A DNA stretch of 23,052 bases, from assembly GCA_937894185.1 (NCBI GenBank), contig CALCSA010000353.1, positions 1 through 23,052 on the forward strand, given 5' to 3'. Below, piece by piece: positions 7,293 through 14,439 of the stretch. The DNA is from an uncultured Clostridia bacterium (GTDB taxonomy: Bacteria; Bacillota; Clostridia; Oscillospirales; Ruminococcaceae). The translations under genes and the position numbers were made by a program. Each line of letters begins with the position of its first letter. Positions within the stretch are counted from its first letter, which is position 1. The notes under the pieces are model-generated. The model did no database searches, was not told where the DNA came from, and saw nothing but the letters and a program-made list of their open reading frames with translations.

Positions 7293-7982
7293 CTACAGGC
7301 TGCTGTCCACATAACCGGCGGCGCCTCCGATATGCTGCTGCATAACCTCAAAGGCGGCCTGTTGATCGCGGTTGTGCAAGGCCTCGTAAATTTTGCGGTG
7401 GAGCAAAATGGAGGTGGCAAGGGCGTTGGGCGGCTGAATGGTCACCTCGATGGAGCTGGTGACCAAATCCATCAGCAGCTCCTGAATGGTGACCAGCACC
7501 TGATTGTGGCTGCACTTGGCCACCAGATAGTGGAACTTGGCGTCGTACCGGTTGTACTGAGTCAAATCCCCCTCCATGGCACACTGCTCCATCTTTTCCA
7601 GACAGGTCTTGACCTTGGCGAGCTCGGTGGGGGTGGCGTTTTGAGCGGCCAGCTGGGCGTTTTTGCACTCGATCAGCAGCCGCACCTCCAGCACATCCTG
7701 CACATCCTTTTTGCCCATCATCAGCATGGGAAGAAGCGGTTTCATAAAGGATTCCGGCCCCAGCTTTTTGACAAAGGTGCCCTCGCCCTGGCGGACGTCA
7801 ATGATGCCGGTAAGGCTTAGCTTGCTGATGGCCTCCCGCACCGTGATCCGGCTGACGGAAAACATTCGGGCCAGTTCGTTTTCCACCGGCAGCTTGTCCC
7901 CGGCCTGAAAGTCGTTGTTCAAAATCATAGTTTGAATCTCGTTGGCTACCTGATCACTTAGCTTAACTCTTGTAACCTTCAA
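7293..7982 (-). CDS. GntR family regulator, FadR/FCD subfamily
   Basis: A 229-residue regulator with a winged helix at the N-terminus (LSDQVANEIQTMILNNDF, then LPVENELARMFSVSRITVRE and GEGTFV, residues about 8-70) and an FCD effector domain. The FCD metal-site residues are visible as D-x3-H (DAKFH), H in LLHRKIYEAL and H in MQQHIGG. The start is TTG at 7982, 9 bases after AGGAG. FCD regulators commonly sense sugar acids, organic acids or amino acids through the metal site. The gene is first in a two-gene regulator unit and divergent from the transport/catabolic operon. A palindrome overlapping its own -10 suggests autoregulation. Confidence 0.92.
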   Translation of the reverse strand: MKVTRVKLSDQVANEIQTMILNNDFQAGDKLPVENELARMFSVSRITVREAISKLSLTGIIDVRQGEGTFVKKLGPESFMKPLLPMLMMGKKDVQDVLEVRLLIECKNAQLAAQNATPTELAKVKTCLEKMEQCAMEGDLTQYNRYDAKFHYLVAKCSHNQVLVTIQELLMDLVTSSIEVTIQPPNALATSILLHRKIYEALHNRDQQAAFEVMQQHIGGAAGYVDSSL

Positions 7983-8078
7983 ACAGAACCACTCCTAACC
8001 CTTTGCATTGGTTCCCATCGCCCCAATCGAACTTGGGATTAGGGCTTTTCCGTCTGCTATATCCCCATAATTTTAATA

Positions 8079-8099
8079 ATCATATAATGATAATATCAT
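8079..8099. promoter_or_regulatory. Operator candidate: overlapping ATCAT/ATGAT inverted repeats
   Basis: Three half-sites spaced by 3 bases: ATCAT (8079-8083), ATGAT (8087-8091), ATCAT (8095-8099); the last two form the perfect repeat ATGATA-A-TATCAT (8087-8099). It covers the -10 of the gntR promoter. The region is AT-rich, so chance is possible. Confidence 0.4.
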
Positions 8100-8118
8100 A
8101 TTTTGAGGAAGTTGTAAA
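8090..8118 (-). promoter_or_regulatory. Promoter of the gntR-araC regulator genes
   Basis: On the minus strand TTTACA (8118-8113), 17 bases, TATTAT (8095-8090), with TG one base before the -10. It lies about 110 bases before the TTG start. Confidence 0.6.
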
Positions 8119-8259
8119 TAATATTTTGTAATATTTCGTTAAAATCTAGTGCTAAACTCTAAAAAATATGGCATTTTTATAAAATGTGCAACAAATACCA
8201 AGGTTTTGTGCAAAGACGAATATCTTTAATTTGACTATAATATAAGCATAATCATCTGT

Positions 8260-8268
8260 TGATATGAT
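8260..8268 (+). promoter_or_regulatory. Extended -10 promoter candidate of the transport operon
   Basis: TGATATGAT (8260-8268) is an extended -10 without a clear -35. The palindrome ATGATCAT (8264-8271) overlaps it and another ATCAT lies at 8251-8255, the same half-sites as at the gntR promoter. A start here would give a leader of about 125 bases. Confidence 0.4.
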
Positions 8269-8339
8269 CATTATTTGGGTTTTGACACCGCTTTTAACGT
8301 TTAGGGCATGGCGCATCGCCCGCCTTTCTCTGTTTTCCT

Positions 8340-8359
8340 CGTTCCGAGAGTTCGGAACG
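8340..8359 (+). other. Perfect hairpin/palindrome in the leader of the transport operon
   Basis: CGTTCCGA (8340-8347), loop GAGT, TCGGAACG (8352-8359), about 40 bases before the start codon. There is no T run, so it is not a terminator; it may stabilise the mRNA or be a 20-bp operator. Confidence 0.5.
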
Positions 8360-8399
8360 CTTTGCACCCATTCCACAAAAAATTCAAAGGAGAAGAAAC

Positions 8400-9713
8400 A
8401 TGAAAAAAGCAATCGCATTGACACTGTCTTTATTGTTGGCAGTGGCTCTGGCCGCCTGTTCGCCCCCTTCGGACCCCACACCCCCCGCTTCCCCTGCGGC
8501 AAGCCCGGCGCCTGCCGGAAGCGAAGCCGCCCCCTCCGGTGACAGCGCCCCCGCAGAGGGCACTACCATTACTTATGTTACCTTGGGCGACACCGGCATG
8601 AATCAGCTGCAAAAAGCCGCCGAGGAGTTTGAGGCCGAAACCGGCATCAAGGTCAAGCTGGAATCCTGGGCATATTCCGATGCCTACCAGAAGATCATCA
8701 CCCTGTGCGAAGCCGGCACTCCTCCCGATGCCATGTACGGTTTTTCCGGCTGGACCCAGCAGTTTAAAAATTTGGGCTACACCGTGCCTCTGGACAACCT
8801 GATCAGTCAGGAGCTGAAGGACGACTTTTCCAAGGCCGCTCTGGATGTCTGCACCGTGGACGGTCAGATGTGGGTGATGCCCTCCTACATGTCTATCCGC
8901 TCCATTCTGTACAACAAGGACATGCTGGATGCCGCCGGCATCACCCAGCTGCCCACCACCTGGCAGGAGTTTTTGGAAGTGGCTCCCAAGCTGGCAGGCG
9001 ACGGCAAGTACGCTTATTCCATGGTGGCGGGTCATCCCAAGAACACTCTGGACTGCTTCCTGCCCATTCTGTGGGCCTATGACGGCGATGTAACCGCTGC
9101 CGACGGCAAGACCAACGGCTTTAACAACGAGAACGGCATCGCCGCCCTGCAGGTTTACTGCGATCTGGCCAAGTTTGCCGTCCCCGACTACGGCGAAGCC
9201 GACATTAACTTCACCCAAAACAACTTCACCACCCAGACCGCTGCCGCTTACATCCACAACGCTCAGGGTCTGGCCGCTCTGGCCGACGCCGGCGAGGATT
9301 ACAGCTGGGCCGTAGTGGGCGCTCCCCTTAAGGGATCCGGGGGTTCCCAGTACTCTTTGGGCATCATGGACGTGGATCTGGTGTTCAACACCGGCAACGA
9401 AGCCGCTGCCGGCAAGTGGCTGGAATTCTGGCACACCAAGGACCGCATGGGCGATGTGGTGGAGCAGGCCGGTTGGGTTCCCAACCAGAAGAGCTTCTTT
9501 GACCGCCCCGCCTTTACCGATCCCGCCAACGTCATGGTGGCTCCCTTTGCCGAGCTGGAGCCTCTGGCCAAGTTTAAGCCCACCATCTCCAGCTGGGAAG
9601 AAGTGCAGAAGGTGATGGCCGACTATATCACCAAAGCCGTGATGGGGGAGATGACTCCTGCCGAGGCCTTTGCCGAAGCCGGCCCTCTGGTAGACGAACT
9701 GCTCCAAAAGTAA
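8400..9713 (+). CDS. ABC transporter solute-binding lipoprotein (family 1, carbohydrate type)
   Basis: A 437-residue extracellular receptor that delivers a solute to the two permeases encoded next. The signal peptide has a KK start, a hydrophobic core and lipobox LAAC, with lipidated Cys20. A Pro/Ser/Ala-rich tether spans about 21-53. The mature part reads as a sugar-type binding protein: TYVTLGDTGMNQLQKAAEEF, TGIKVKLESW, GTPPDAMYGFSG, SILYNKDMLDAAGI and PTTWQEFLE, all typical of family 1. AAAGGAGAAG precedes the ATG. The ligand cannot be read from sequence; an oligosaccharide, amino sugar or sugar acid would fit the operon. The 240-base gap downstream contains hairpins that could keep this gene more highly expressed than the permeases. 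Confidence 0.93.
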   Translation: MKKAIALTLSLLLAVALAACSPPSDPTPPASPAASPAPAGSEAAPSGDSAPAEGTTITYVTLGDTGMNQLQKAAEEFEAETGIKVKLESWAYSDAYQKIITLCEAGTPPDAMYGFSGWTQQFKNLGYTVPLDNLISQELKDDFSKAALDVCTVDGQMWVMPSYMSIRSILYNKDMLDAAGITQLPTTWQEFLEVAPKLAGDGKYAYSMVAGHPKNTLDCFLPILWAYDGDVTAADGKTNGFNNENGIAALQVYCDLAKFAVPDYGEADINFTQNNFTTQTAAAYIHNAQGLAALADAGEDYSWAVVGAPLKGSGGSQYSLGIMDVDLVFNTGNEAAAGKWLEFWHTKDRMGDVVEQAGWVPNQKSFFDRPAFTDPANVMVAPFAELEPLAKFKPTISSWEEVQKVMADYITKAVMGEMTPAEAFAEAGPLVDELLQK

Positions 9714-9722
9714 GGAAGATGT

Positions 9723-9864
9723 CGGTGTGGGCGAAGGACTGCGGTTTTTTGCCCACACCGCTTATCCCACCCAAAGGGGAAGGGAACGCTCTTTGGGCCA
9801 CAGCGCGCCGATGTTCTGCCATACTATCCGCCTGGGGTTTTGGCCCAGCGGCAATTCAGTTGCC
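9723..9864 (+). other. Array of four hairpins between the binding-protein and permease genes
   Basis: Stems: 9723-9732 with 9751-9760 (10 bp, extendable inwards by six A-U/G-U pairs); 9770-9776 with 9791-9797 (CCCAAAG/CTTTGGG); 9832-9836 with 9844-9848; 9850-9854 with 9860-9864. None is followed by a T run. Such stem-loops after a binding-protein gene are known, as in malE-malF, to protect its mRNA. The rest of 9714-9954 has no convincing gene. Confidence 0.6.
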
Positions 9865-9954
9865 GGACGAAGGCGCTTTGCCCTTTGTCGCAGAAGCAGA
9901 ATCGTATGATTCCAGTGATCTCCTAAGGCGGTCATAAGAATTGGAGGAGAAGCC

Positions 9955-10839
9955 ATGAAACAGGCCAACCGGCGGGAAAATCTGCTGAACCTGCTTTACA
10001 TTTTGCCTATGCTGGCTGTTTTTGCAGCATTTATCATCTATCCCATTATAGAGGTTTTTAATCTCTCCGTTTATGACCGTACTTCCACCGGTCAGTATTT
10101 TTATGTGGGGCTGAACAATTTTATCAAATTCATTCACCACCGGGAAACATCCCGGCTGCTGCTCAACACCGGTATCTGGGTGTTTGTGGGCACGTTTTTC
10201 AAGCTGCTGTTCGGCTTGGGCATCGCTCTGGTGCTATATCAGGCCTTTCCCGGGAAAAAGGTAATGACCGGCATTATCCTGATTCCCTATGCTATGCCGG
10301 CGGCGGTTTCTTGCATGATCTGGCGGCTGATGTACAACCCCGTGTTTGGGCATATCGGAGATATTCTCACCCGGCTAGGGCTAATCAGTGAACCCTTAAA
10401 CTTTTTGGGGAACACCAAAACCTCCCTGCTGGCGGTGATGATTGTCAACGTGTGGGCGGTAGCGCCTTTTTGCGCCCTTAACATCCTTTCCACGTTGTAC
10501 TCCATCCCCACCTATATTTACGAAGCCGCCAAAATTGACGGCGCCAACAGCATTCAGGCCTTTTTTAAGATCACCCTGCCCCTGATTGCATCGTCCATGC
10601 GCACTCTGGGACTGCTGGTGGGCATCTGGGCCTTTAACTCCTTTGACGTTATTTTTATGATGACTCAGGGCGGTCCTGCCAACTCCTCCTCCATTCTGGT
10701 GAGCAACATCTATCAGAATGCCTTCCAATTTAACAACCGGCCTTACTCGGCGGCGGTGAGCGTGGTCTGCTTTGTGATTCTCTCAATCTTTGCCCTGCTC
10801 TATGTCCGCTCCAAGGAAGGAGATGTGTCCTATGAATAA
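9955..10839 (+). CDS. ABC transporter permease, MalF type
   Basis: A 294-residue inner-membrane permease with six predicted membrane helices; the first is about residues 13-32 and the second about 73-95. The cytoplasmic EAA loop, which docks to the ATPase, reads EAAKIDGANSIQAFFKITLP (190-209), matching the family consensus. GGAGG precedes the ATG. Its stop overlaps the next permease gene by 8 bases (ATGAATAA), so the two are translationally coupled and should form a heterodimer. No ATPase gene follows; many Firmicutes use one shared MsmK/UgpC-type ATPase for several carbohydrate importers, which is the likely case here. Confidence 0.93.
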   Translation: MKQANRRENLLNLLYILPMLAVFAAFIIYPIIEVFNLSVYDRTSTGQYFYVGLNNFIKFIHHRETSRLLLNTGIWVFVGTFFKLLFGLGIALVLYQAFPGKKVMTGIILIPYAMPAAVSCMIWRLMYNPVFGHIGDILTRLGLISEPLNFLGNTKTSLLAVMIVNVWAVAPFCALNILSTLYSIPTYIYEAAKIDGANSIQAFFKITLPLIASSMRTLGLLVGIWAFNSFDVIFMMTQGGPANSSSILVSNIYQNAFQFNNRPYSAAVSVVCFVILSIFALLYVRSKEGDVSYE

Positions 10840-11680
10840 GCCTTCCGCCATCAAAACCGTCAAGCGGATTTTCTTTGGTCTGCTGGTGCTGCTGATTCTT
10901 TTTGTCATGCTTTTTCCCATTGTGGCTATGATCTCGGTCTCACTCAAGCAGGCCAACGAGGTCTTTACCGTACCGGTGACTTGGATTCCCAAAAAGCCCG
11001 CTTGGGAAAACTACCCCGCCGTTTTTAGCAAGATGAAGATGACCACCGGGTTCCTGAACAGCATTTTGATTACGGCGGCATCCATTGGCGGCATTATGCT
11101 GCTGGGAATTCCCGCGGCTTTTGCCCTTTCCAAGCTCCGCTTTGTCCTAAAAAAGCCGGTCTACTACATGGTGCTGGTCAGCCAGATGTTTGCCCCGGTC
11201 ATTGTCATCATCCCCCTGTACAGCCTGATGAACCGCATGGGGCTTATCGACAGCCGGCTCAGCCTTGTGATTATGAACATTACCTTTAATCTGGCTTTTA
11301 TCGTTCTGATGCTCAAGGCCACCTTTGACAGTGTCCCCAAGGAGACGGTAGAGGCCGCCAAGATTGACGGCTGCAACTCCTTTATGACTCTGGTGTGGAT
11401 TTTTGTGCCTATTTCCCGCACCGGAATTGCCGTCGCCATTATCTACGCCTTTACCCGCAGCTGGAACGAGTTCTTGTTTGCCTTTACCTTTATGTCCAGC
11501 ACCGAAAAGAAAACCATTATCGTCAGCCTTTACGAGGTTCTGAAAAACAACCCCGCGGTGGGAATTCCATGGCATCTGGTCATGGCGGGAGCGGTCTGTG
11601 CCACAGTGCCGCTGGTGGTGTTGTTTATCCTCATCCGCAATTACATTACCGGGAACGCAACAGCCGGTGCGGTAAAATAG
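10832..11680 (+). CDS. ABC transporter permease, MalG type
   Basis: A 282-residue partner permease with six predicted membrane helices. The ATG at 10832 lies 9 bases after AGGAG and overlaps the end of the preceding gene; earlier in-frame starts (10790, 10823) are poorly placed for that site. The EAA loop reads EAAKIDGCNSFMTLVWIFVP (174-193), and the C-terminus AIIYAFTRSWNEFLFAF is characteristic of MalG-like proteins. It forms the transmembrane channel with the upstream permease and is fed by the lipoprotein at 8400. The gap to the HIT gene is 18 bases, so the operon continues. Confidence 0.93.
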   Translation: MNKPSAIKTVKRIFFGLLVLLILFVMLFPIVAMISVSLKQANEVFTVPVTWIPKKPAWENYPAVFSKMKMTTGFLNSILITAASIGGIMLLGIPAAFALSKLRFVLKKPVYYMVLVSQMFAPVIVIIPLYSLMNRMGLIDSRLSLVIMNITFNLAFIVLMLKATFDSVPKETVEAAKIDGCNSFMTLVWIFVPISRTGIAVAIIYAFTRSWNEFLFAFTFMSSTEKKTIIVSLYEVLKNNPAVGIPWHLVMAGAVCATVPLVVLFILIRNYITGNATAGAVK

Positions 11681-11698
11681 AATTAGGAGATGCCAATT

Positions 11699-12154
11699 AT
11701 GGAGCGCAAACCAGGTTGTTTTTACTGCGAACAGAATGAACAGTTCCAGAGCGTGCTGTTCCGCCTGTGTGATCTAAAGGTTTCCACCGTGTTCCTCTGC
11801 CGGGACCAAACGCTGCCCGGCCGCTGCACCATTATGTTTCGGGAACATTACGAAGAGCTGTACGATATTCCAAAACAATTGCGGGACGACTTTATGGACG
11901 ATGTCTGCGCTCTGGCTCAAACCATTACCGAGCTGTTTGGCGCCGACAAAATCAACTATGCCATTTACGGGGACGAAGTGCGTCATGTTCACTTTACCCT
12001 CTGCCCCAAATACAAGGATAAACTGGGCTGGGGCAAGCCCTTTGTCCTCTTCCCCGAGGAAAAGGACCTTGTTATTCTCAGTCAGAAAGAGTACAATAAA
12101 CGCATGGAGCAGATTGCCCGGAACCTTCGCCAAAAGAGGGGGTTGTCTGTATGA
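11699..12154 (+). CDS. HIT family protein with incomplete histidine triad
   Basis: A 151-residue small cytosolic protein of the histidine triad nucleotide hydrolase/transferase superfamily. The start is ATG 11699, 9 bases after AGGAG (an ATG at 11690 abuts the site). The N-terminal CFYC (7-10) resembles the Cys pair of many HIT proteins. The signature that should be H-x-H-x-H reads HVHFTLCPK (96-104): the first His and the nucleophile position (His96, His98) are kept, but the third His is Thr100. The flank NYAIYGDEV and the tail KYKDKLGWGKPF fit bacterial HIT proteins. It overlaps larA by 4 bases (ATGA), so it belongs to the operon. A nucleotidyl or phosphate-ester hydrolase role, or a non-catalytic binding role, is possible. 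Confidence 0.85.
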   Translation: MERKPGCFYCEQNEQFQSVLFRLCDLKVSTVFLCRDQTLPGRCTIMFREHYEELYDIPKQLRDDFMDDVCALAQTITELFGADKINYAIYGDEVRHVHFTLCPKYKDKLGWGKPFVLFPEEKDLVILSQKEYNKRMEQIARNLRQKRGLSV

Positions 12155-13425
12155 AGGTAACCCTTCCTTATGGCAAGGAGCGGGTTAGCTTTGCGGTAGA
12201 GGATGCTTCCTTTGCCGGAATGTACGACCCCCAGCCGGCCCAAGCTGCTCAAAATCCTCTGGCGGAACTGGAGTATGCTCTGGATCATCCCATCGGCACA
12301 CAGCCGCTGGAGGAGATGGTAAAGCCCGGTCAAACCATCTGCGTCATTGTAGACGACATCTCCCGCCCCACCCCTGTCAGCACCATGTTGCCCTGTCTGG
12401 TGGCCCGGCTCAACGCCTGCGGCATTGCCGACCGGGATGTGCGGATTGTGGTGGCGCTGGGCAGTCACCGCTACATGACTCAGGCGGAGCTGCGCCAGCG
12501 GGTAGGGGAGGACATCTATACCCGCTGTCAGGTGATGAACTCGGAATTCCGCGAGCCGGAGGGATTGGTCAGCGTAGGCCATACCCCCGAAGGCGTGGAG
12601 ATTCTGGTCTCCAAATGCGTGATGGAAAGCGACATCCGCATCGGAGTGGGGAATCTTGCCCCTCACCCCGTCATGGGTTGGGGAGGGGGCGGCAAAATCC
12701 TCTATCCCGGAGTGACCGGCGAACACACCGTCGCTTACTTTCATTTAAAAGGGGGGCTGGTAGAGGAAAACCTGTTTGGGCACAGCACCACTCCCGTTCG
12801 GGAGATGATGGAAAACTGGGTGGATTCCATTGGGCTCCACTTTATCATCAATACGGTACTCAACGATCGGTTCGATATTTGCAGGGTGGTGGCAGGCCAC
12901 TACATCCACGCTCACCGGGAAGGTGTCCGTCTGGCTCAGCGGCTTTTGGGCTACCGGGTGACGGAAAAAGTGGATGTGGTGGTAGCCGGCAGCCATCCCG
13001 CCGATCAGGACTTCTGGCAATCCCCCAAGGCCATGTATGCCGCCGAGCCTGCCCTCAAAGGAGAGCGGGACGGAACCATGATACTGGTCAGCCCCAACTA
13101 CGAGGGAATCGGCCCTCATCCCGAGTATCCCGATGTGATGGGGCGGGACGATGGCGACGATCTGGTGCGGGCCTGCATCGGGGGGGAGGAGGGTCTGGGC
13201 GATCCTCTGGCCATTGCCGTAGGGAACAGCATGTCCAAAATGCGCCGCCGGCGCAGGCTGGTGGTGGTGAGCGACGGAGTCACCCGGGAGGAAATGGCCC
13301 TGTGCGGTTGCATTCACTACCCGTTGGCCCAGCTGCAACAAGCCATCAACGACGCCATGGCCCGGTATCCCGGTGGCCGGCTGGCTGCCATCAGCAACGG
13401 AGCAGACACTTTTTTATATGAATAG
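12151..13425 (+). CDS. larA: LarA-family nickel-dependent racemase/epimerase
   Basis: A 424-residue enzyme of the DUF2088/LarA family, which racemises or epimerises alpha-hydroxy acids by hydride transfer to a nickel-pincer nucleotide cofactor. Family marks: DDISRPTP (68-75), GSHRYMT (104-110), APHPVMGWGGGGK (170-182) and HTVAYFH (192-198). By position His106, His172, Lys182 and His198 match His108, His174, Lys184 (cofactor anchor) and His200 (Ni ligand) of Lactobacillus plantarum LarA, all with the same offset of two. The usual NHD region is altered (MNSEFREP), and GGRK is GGGGK, so the substrate may not be lactate; gluconate-, malate- and hydroxyglutarate-type LarA homologues are known. The cofactor genes larB, larC and larE are not in the window. 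It is coupled to the HIT gene (ATGA) and 12 bases upstream of nagB. Confidence 0.9.
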   Translation: MKVTLPYGKERVSFAVEDASFAGMYDPQPAQAAQNPLAELEYALDHPIGTQPLEEMVKPGQTICVIVDDISRPTPVSTMLPCLVARLNACGIADRDVRIVVALGSHRYMTQAELRQRVGEDIYTRCQVMNSEFREPEGLVSVGHTPEGVEILVSKCVMESDIRIGVGNLAPHPVMGWGGGGKILYPGVTGEHTVAYFHLKGGLVEENLFGHSTTPVREMMENWVDSIGLHFIINTVLNDRFDICRVVAGHYIHAHREGVRLAQRLLGYRVTEKVDVVVAGSHPADQDFWQSPKAMYAAEPALKGERDGTMILVSPNYEGIGPHPEYPDVMGRDDGDDLVRACIGGEEGLGDPLAIAVGNSMSKMRRRRRLVVVSDGVTREEMALCGCIHYPLAQLQQAINDAMARYPGGRLAAISNGADTFLYE

Positions 13426-13437
13426 GGGAGAACAATC

Positions 13438-14208
13438 ATGGTAACAAGAAAAGAGTTTACCAAAGATAATCTTCGGGTGCGAATTTTTGCGGACCGGAAG
13501 TCAATGGGAGATTGCGCGGGACAGGTAGCCGCCGAGTACTTGGTGGCTCTTTTGCGAGAAACGCAGGAGGTTAACGTTTTGTTTGCCGCCGCGCCCTCCC
13601 AGAATGAGACTTTGGCCTACCTGAAAAATTGTAAGGAAATTGACTGGACCCGGGTCAACGCCTTCCACATGGACGAATACATCGGCCTGCAAGCCGATCA
13701 TCCCGCAGGGTTCGGCAACTTTTTGCGCCGGAATATCTTTGACGCCCTGCCCTTCCGCAGCGTCAACCTGATCAACGGCAACGCCGCCAATATGGAGGAG
13801 GAGACCAAGCGCTACGCCCAGCTGCTGCGCACCCATCCTCTGGATATGACTCTGATGGGCGTGGGGGAAAACGGCCACATTGCCTTTAACGATCCCCCCG
13901 TTGCCGATTTTAACGATCCTCTGTCCGTCAAGACGGTGGAGCTGGAAGAGGCCTGCCGCCGCCAACAGGTGAACGACGGCTGCTTCCCCGCCCTTTCCGA
14001 TGTACCTACCCACGCGGTCACCGTCACCATTCCCGCCATCCTCAAGGCAGGGCTTTTGGTGTGCAGTGTGCCCGGAGCCACCAAGGCGCGGGCCATCAAG
14101 GACATGCTGGAAGGGGACATCACCACCGCCTGCCCTGCTTCTGTTCTGCGAAACCACAAAAATGCCATGCTGTTTTTGGATACGGCCGCCGCTGCCGAGA
14201 TTCACTAG
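13438..14208 (+). CDS. nagB: NagB-type glucosamine-6-phosphate deaminase/isomerase
   Basis: A 256-residue cytosolic enzyme of the NagB family, which turns glucosamine-6-phosphate into fructose-6-phosphate and ammonia. Motifs in order: AAAPSQNETL (phosphate loop, about 50-59), FHMDEYIGL (76-84, with the Asp-Glu pair), GVGENGHIAFNDP (141-153, catalytic His147), and DVPTHAVTVTI (188-198). Compared with E. coli, Asp141 is Asn145 (common in Firmicutes enzymes) and Glu148 is Asp152, so specificity may be shifted to another 2-amino-2-deoxy sugar phosphate. GGGGAG precedes the ATG. No NagA deacetylase or kinase is nearby, which is odd for a plain N-acetylglucosamine pathway. A 231-base gap with a 6-bp hairpin (14376-14381 with 14395-14400) separates it from the AGE gene. 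Confidence 0.88.
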   Translation: MVTRKEFTKDNLRVRIFADRKSMGDCAGQVAAEYLVALLRETQEVNVLFAAAPSQNETLAYLKNCKEIDWTRVNAFHMDEYIGLQADHPAGFGNFLRRNIFDALPFRSVNLINGNAANMEEETKRYAQLLRTHPLDMTLMGVGENGHIAFNDPPVADFNDPLSVKTVELEEACRRQQVNDGCFPALSDVPTHAVTVTIPAILKAGLLVCSVPGATKARAIKDMLEGDITTACPASVLRNHKNAMLFLDTAAAAEIH

Positions 14209-14439
14209 AGTCATTCGGAAAGCTTGCATTGGATTGGAGGAACGTGGAAAATTGGATGGTTTCGAGACAGACAGGCCCGGTCAGGCTATCTGCAACGAAG
14301 CAAGGTGCCAATTGAGTGCGTTCTTCCCCAGATGGGATTTTTTAAAGTAGCCCTAAGGCGGGTGAAGGCAATATTCAGGGCACTTTGTTCGGTGGCCCTG
14401 TCAGCCGGGAATCTTTTTGAATAAGGAGCGATATAGGTC

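Noticed and set aside
6441..7820. 459-codon plus-strand frame across the araC and gntR genes
   Set aside because: It spans two well-supported minus-strand genes and has no motif of its own.
8282..8287. TTGACA as -35 of the transport operon
   Set aside because: No acceptable -10 at 16-18 bases downstream.
8283..8296. Catabolite-control (cre) site
   Set aside because: TGACACCGCTTTTA fits a loose consensus with one mismatch but fails several positions of the fuller consensus; too weak to call.
9719..9937. 72-codon frame in the binding-protein/permease gap
   Set aside because: Third codon positions are near random for GC, the ribosome site is too close to the ATG, and the region is occupied by hairpins.
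14224..14424. 66-codon frame between nagB and the AGE gene
   Set aside because: No coding-like codon use and no recognisable protein; GGAG spacing to other starts is poor. The gap looks non-coding.
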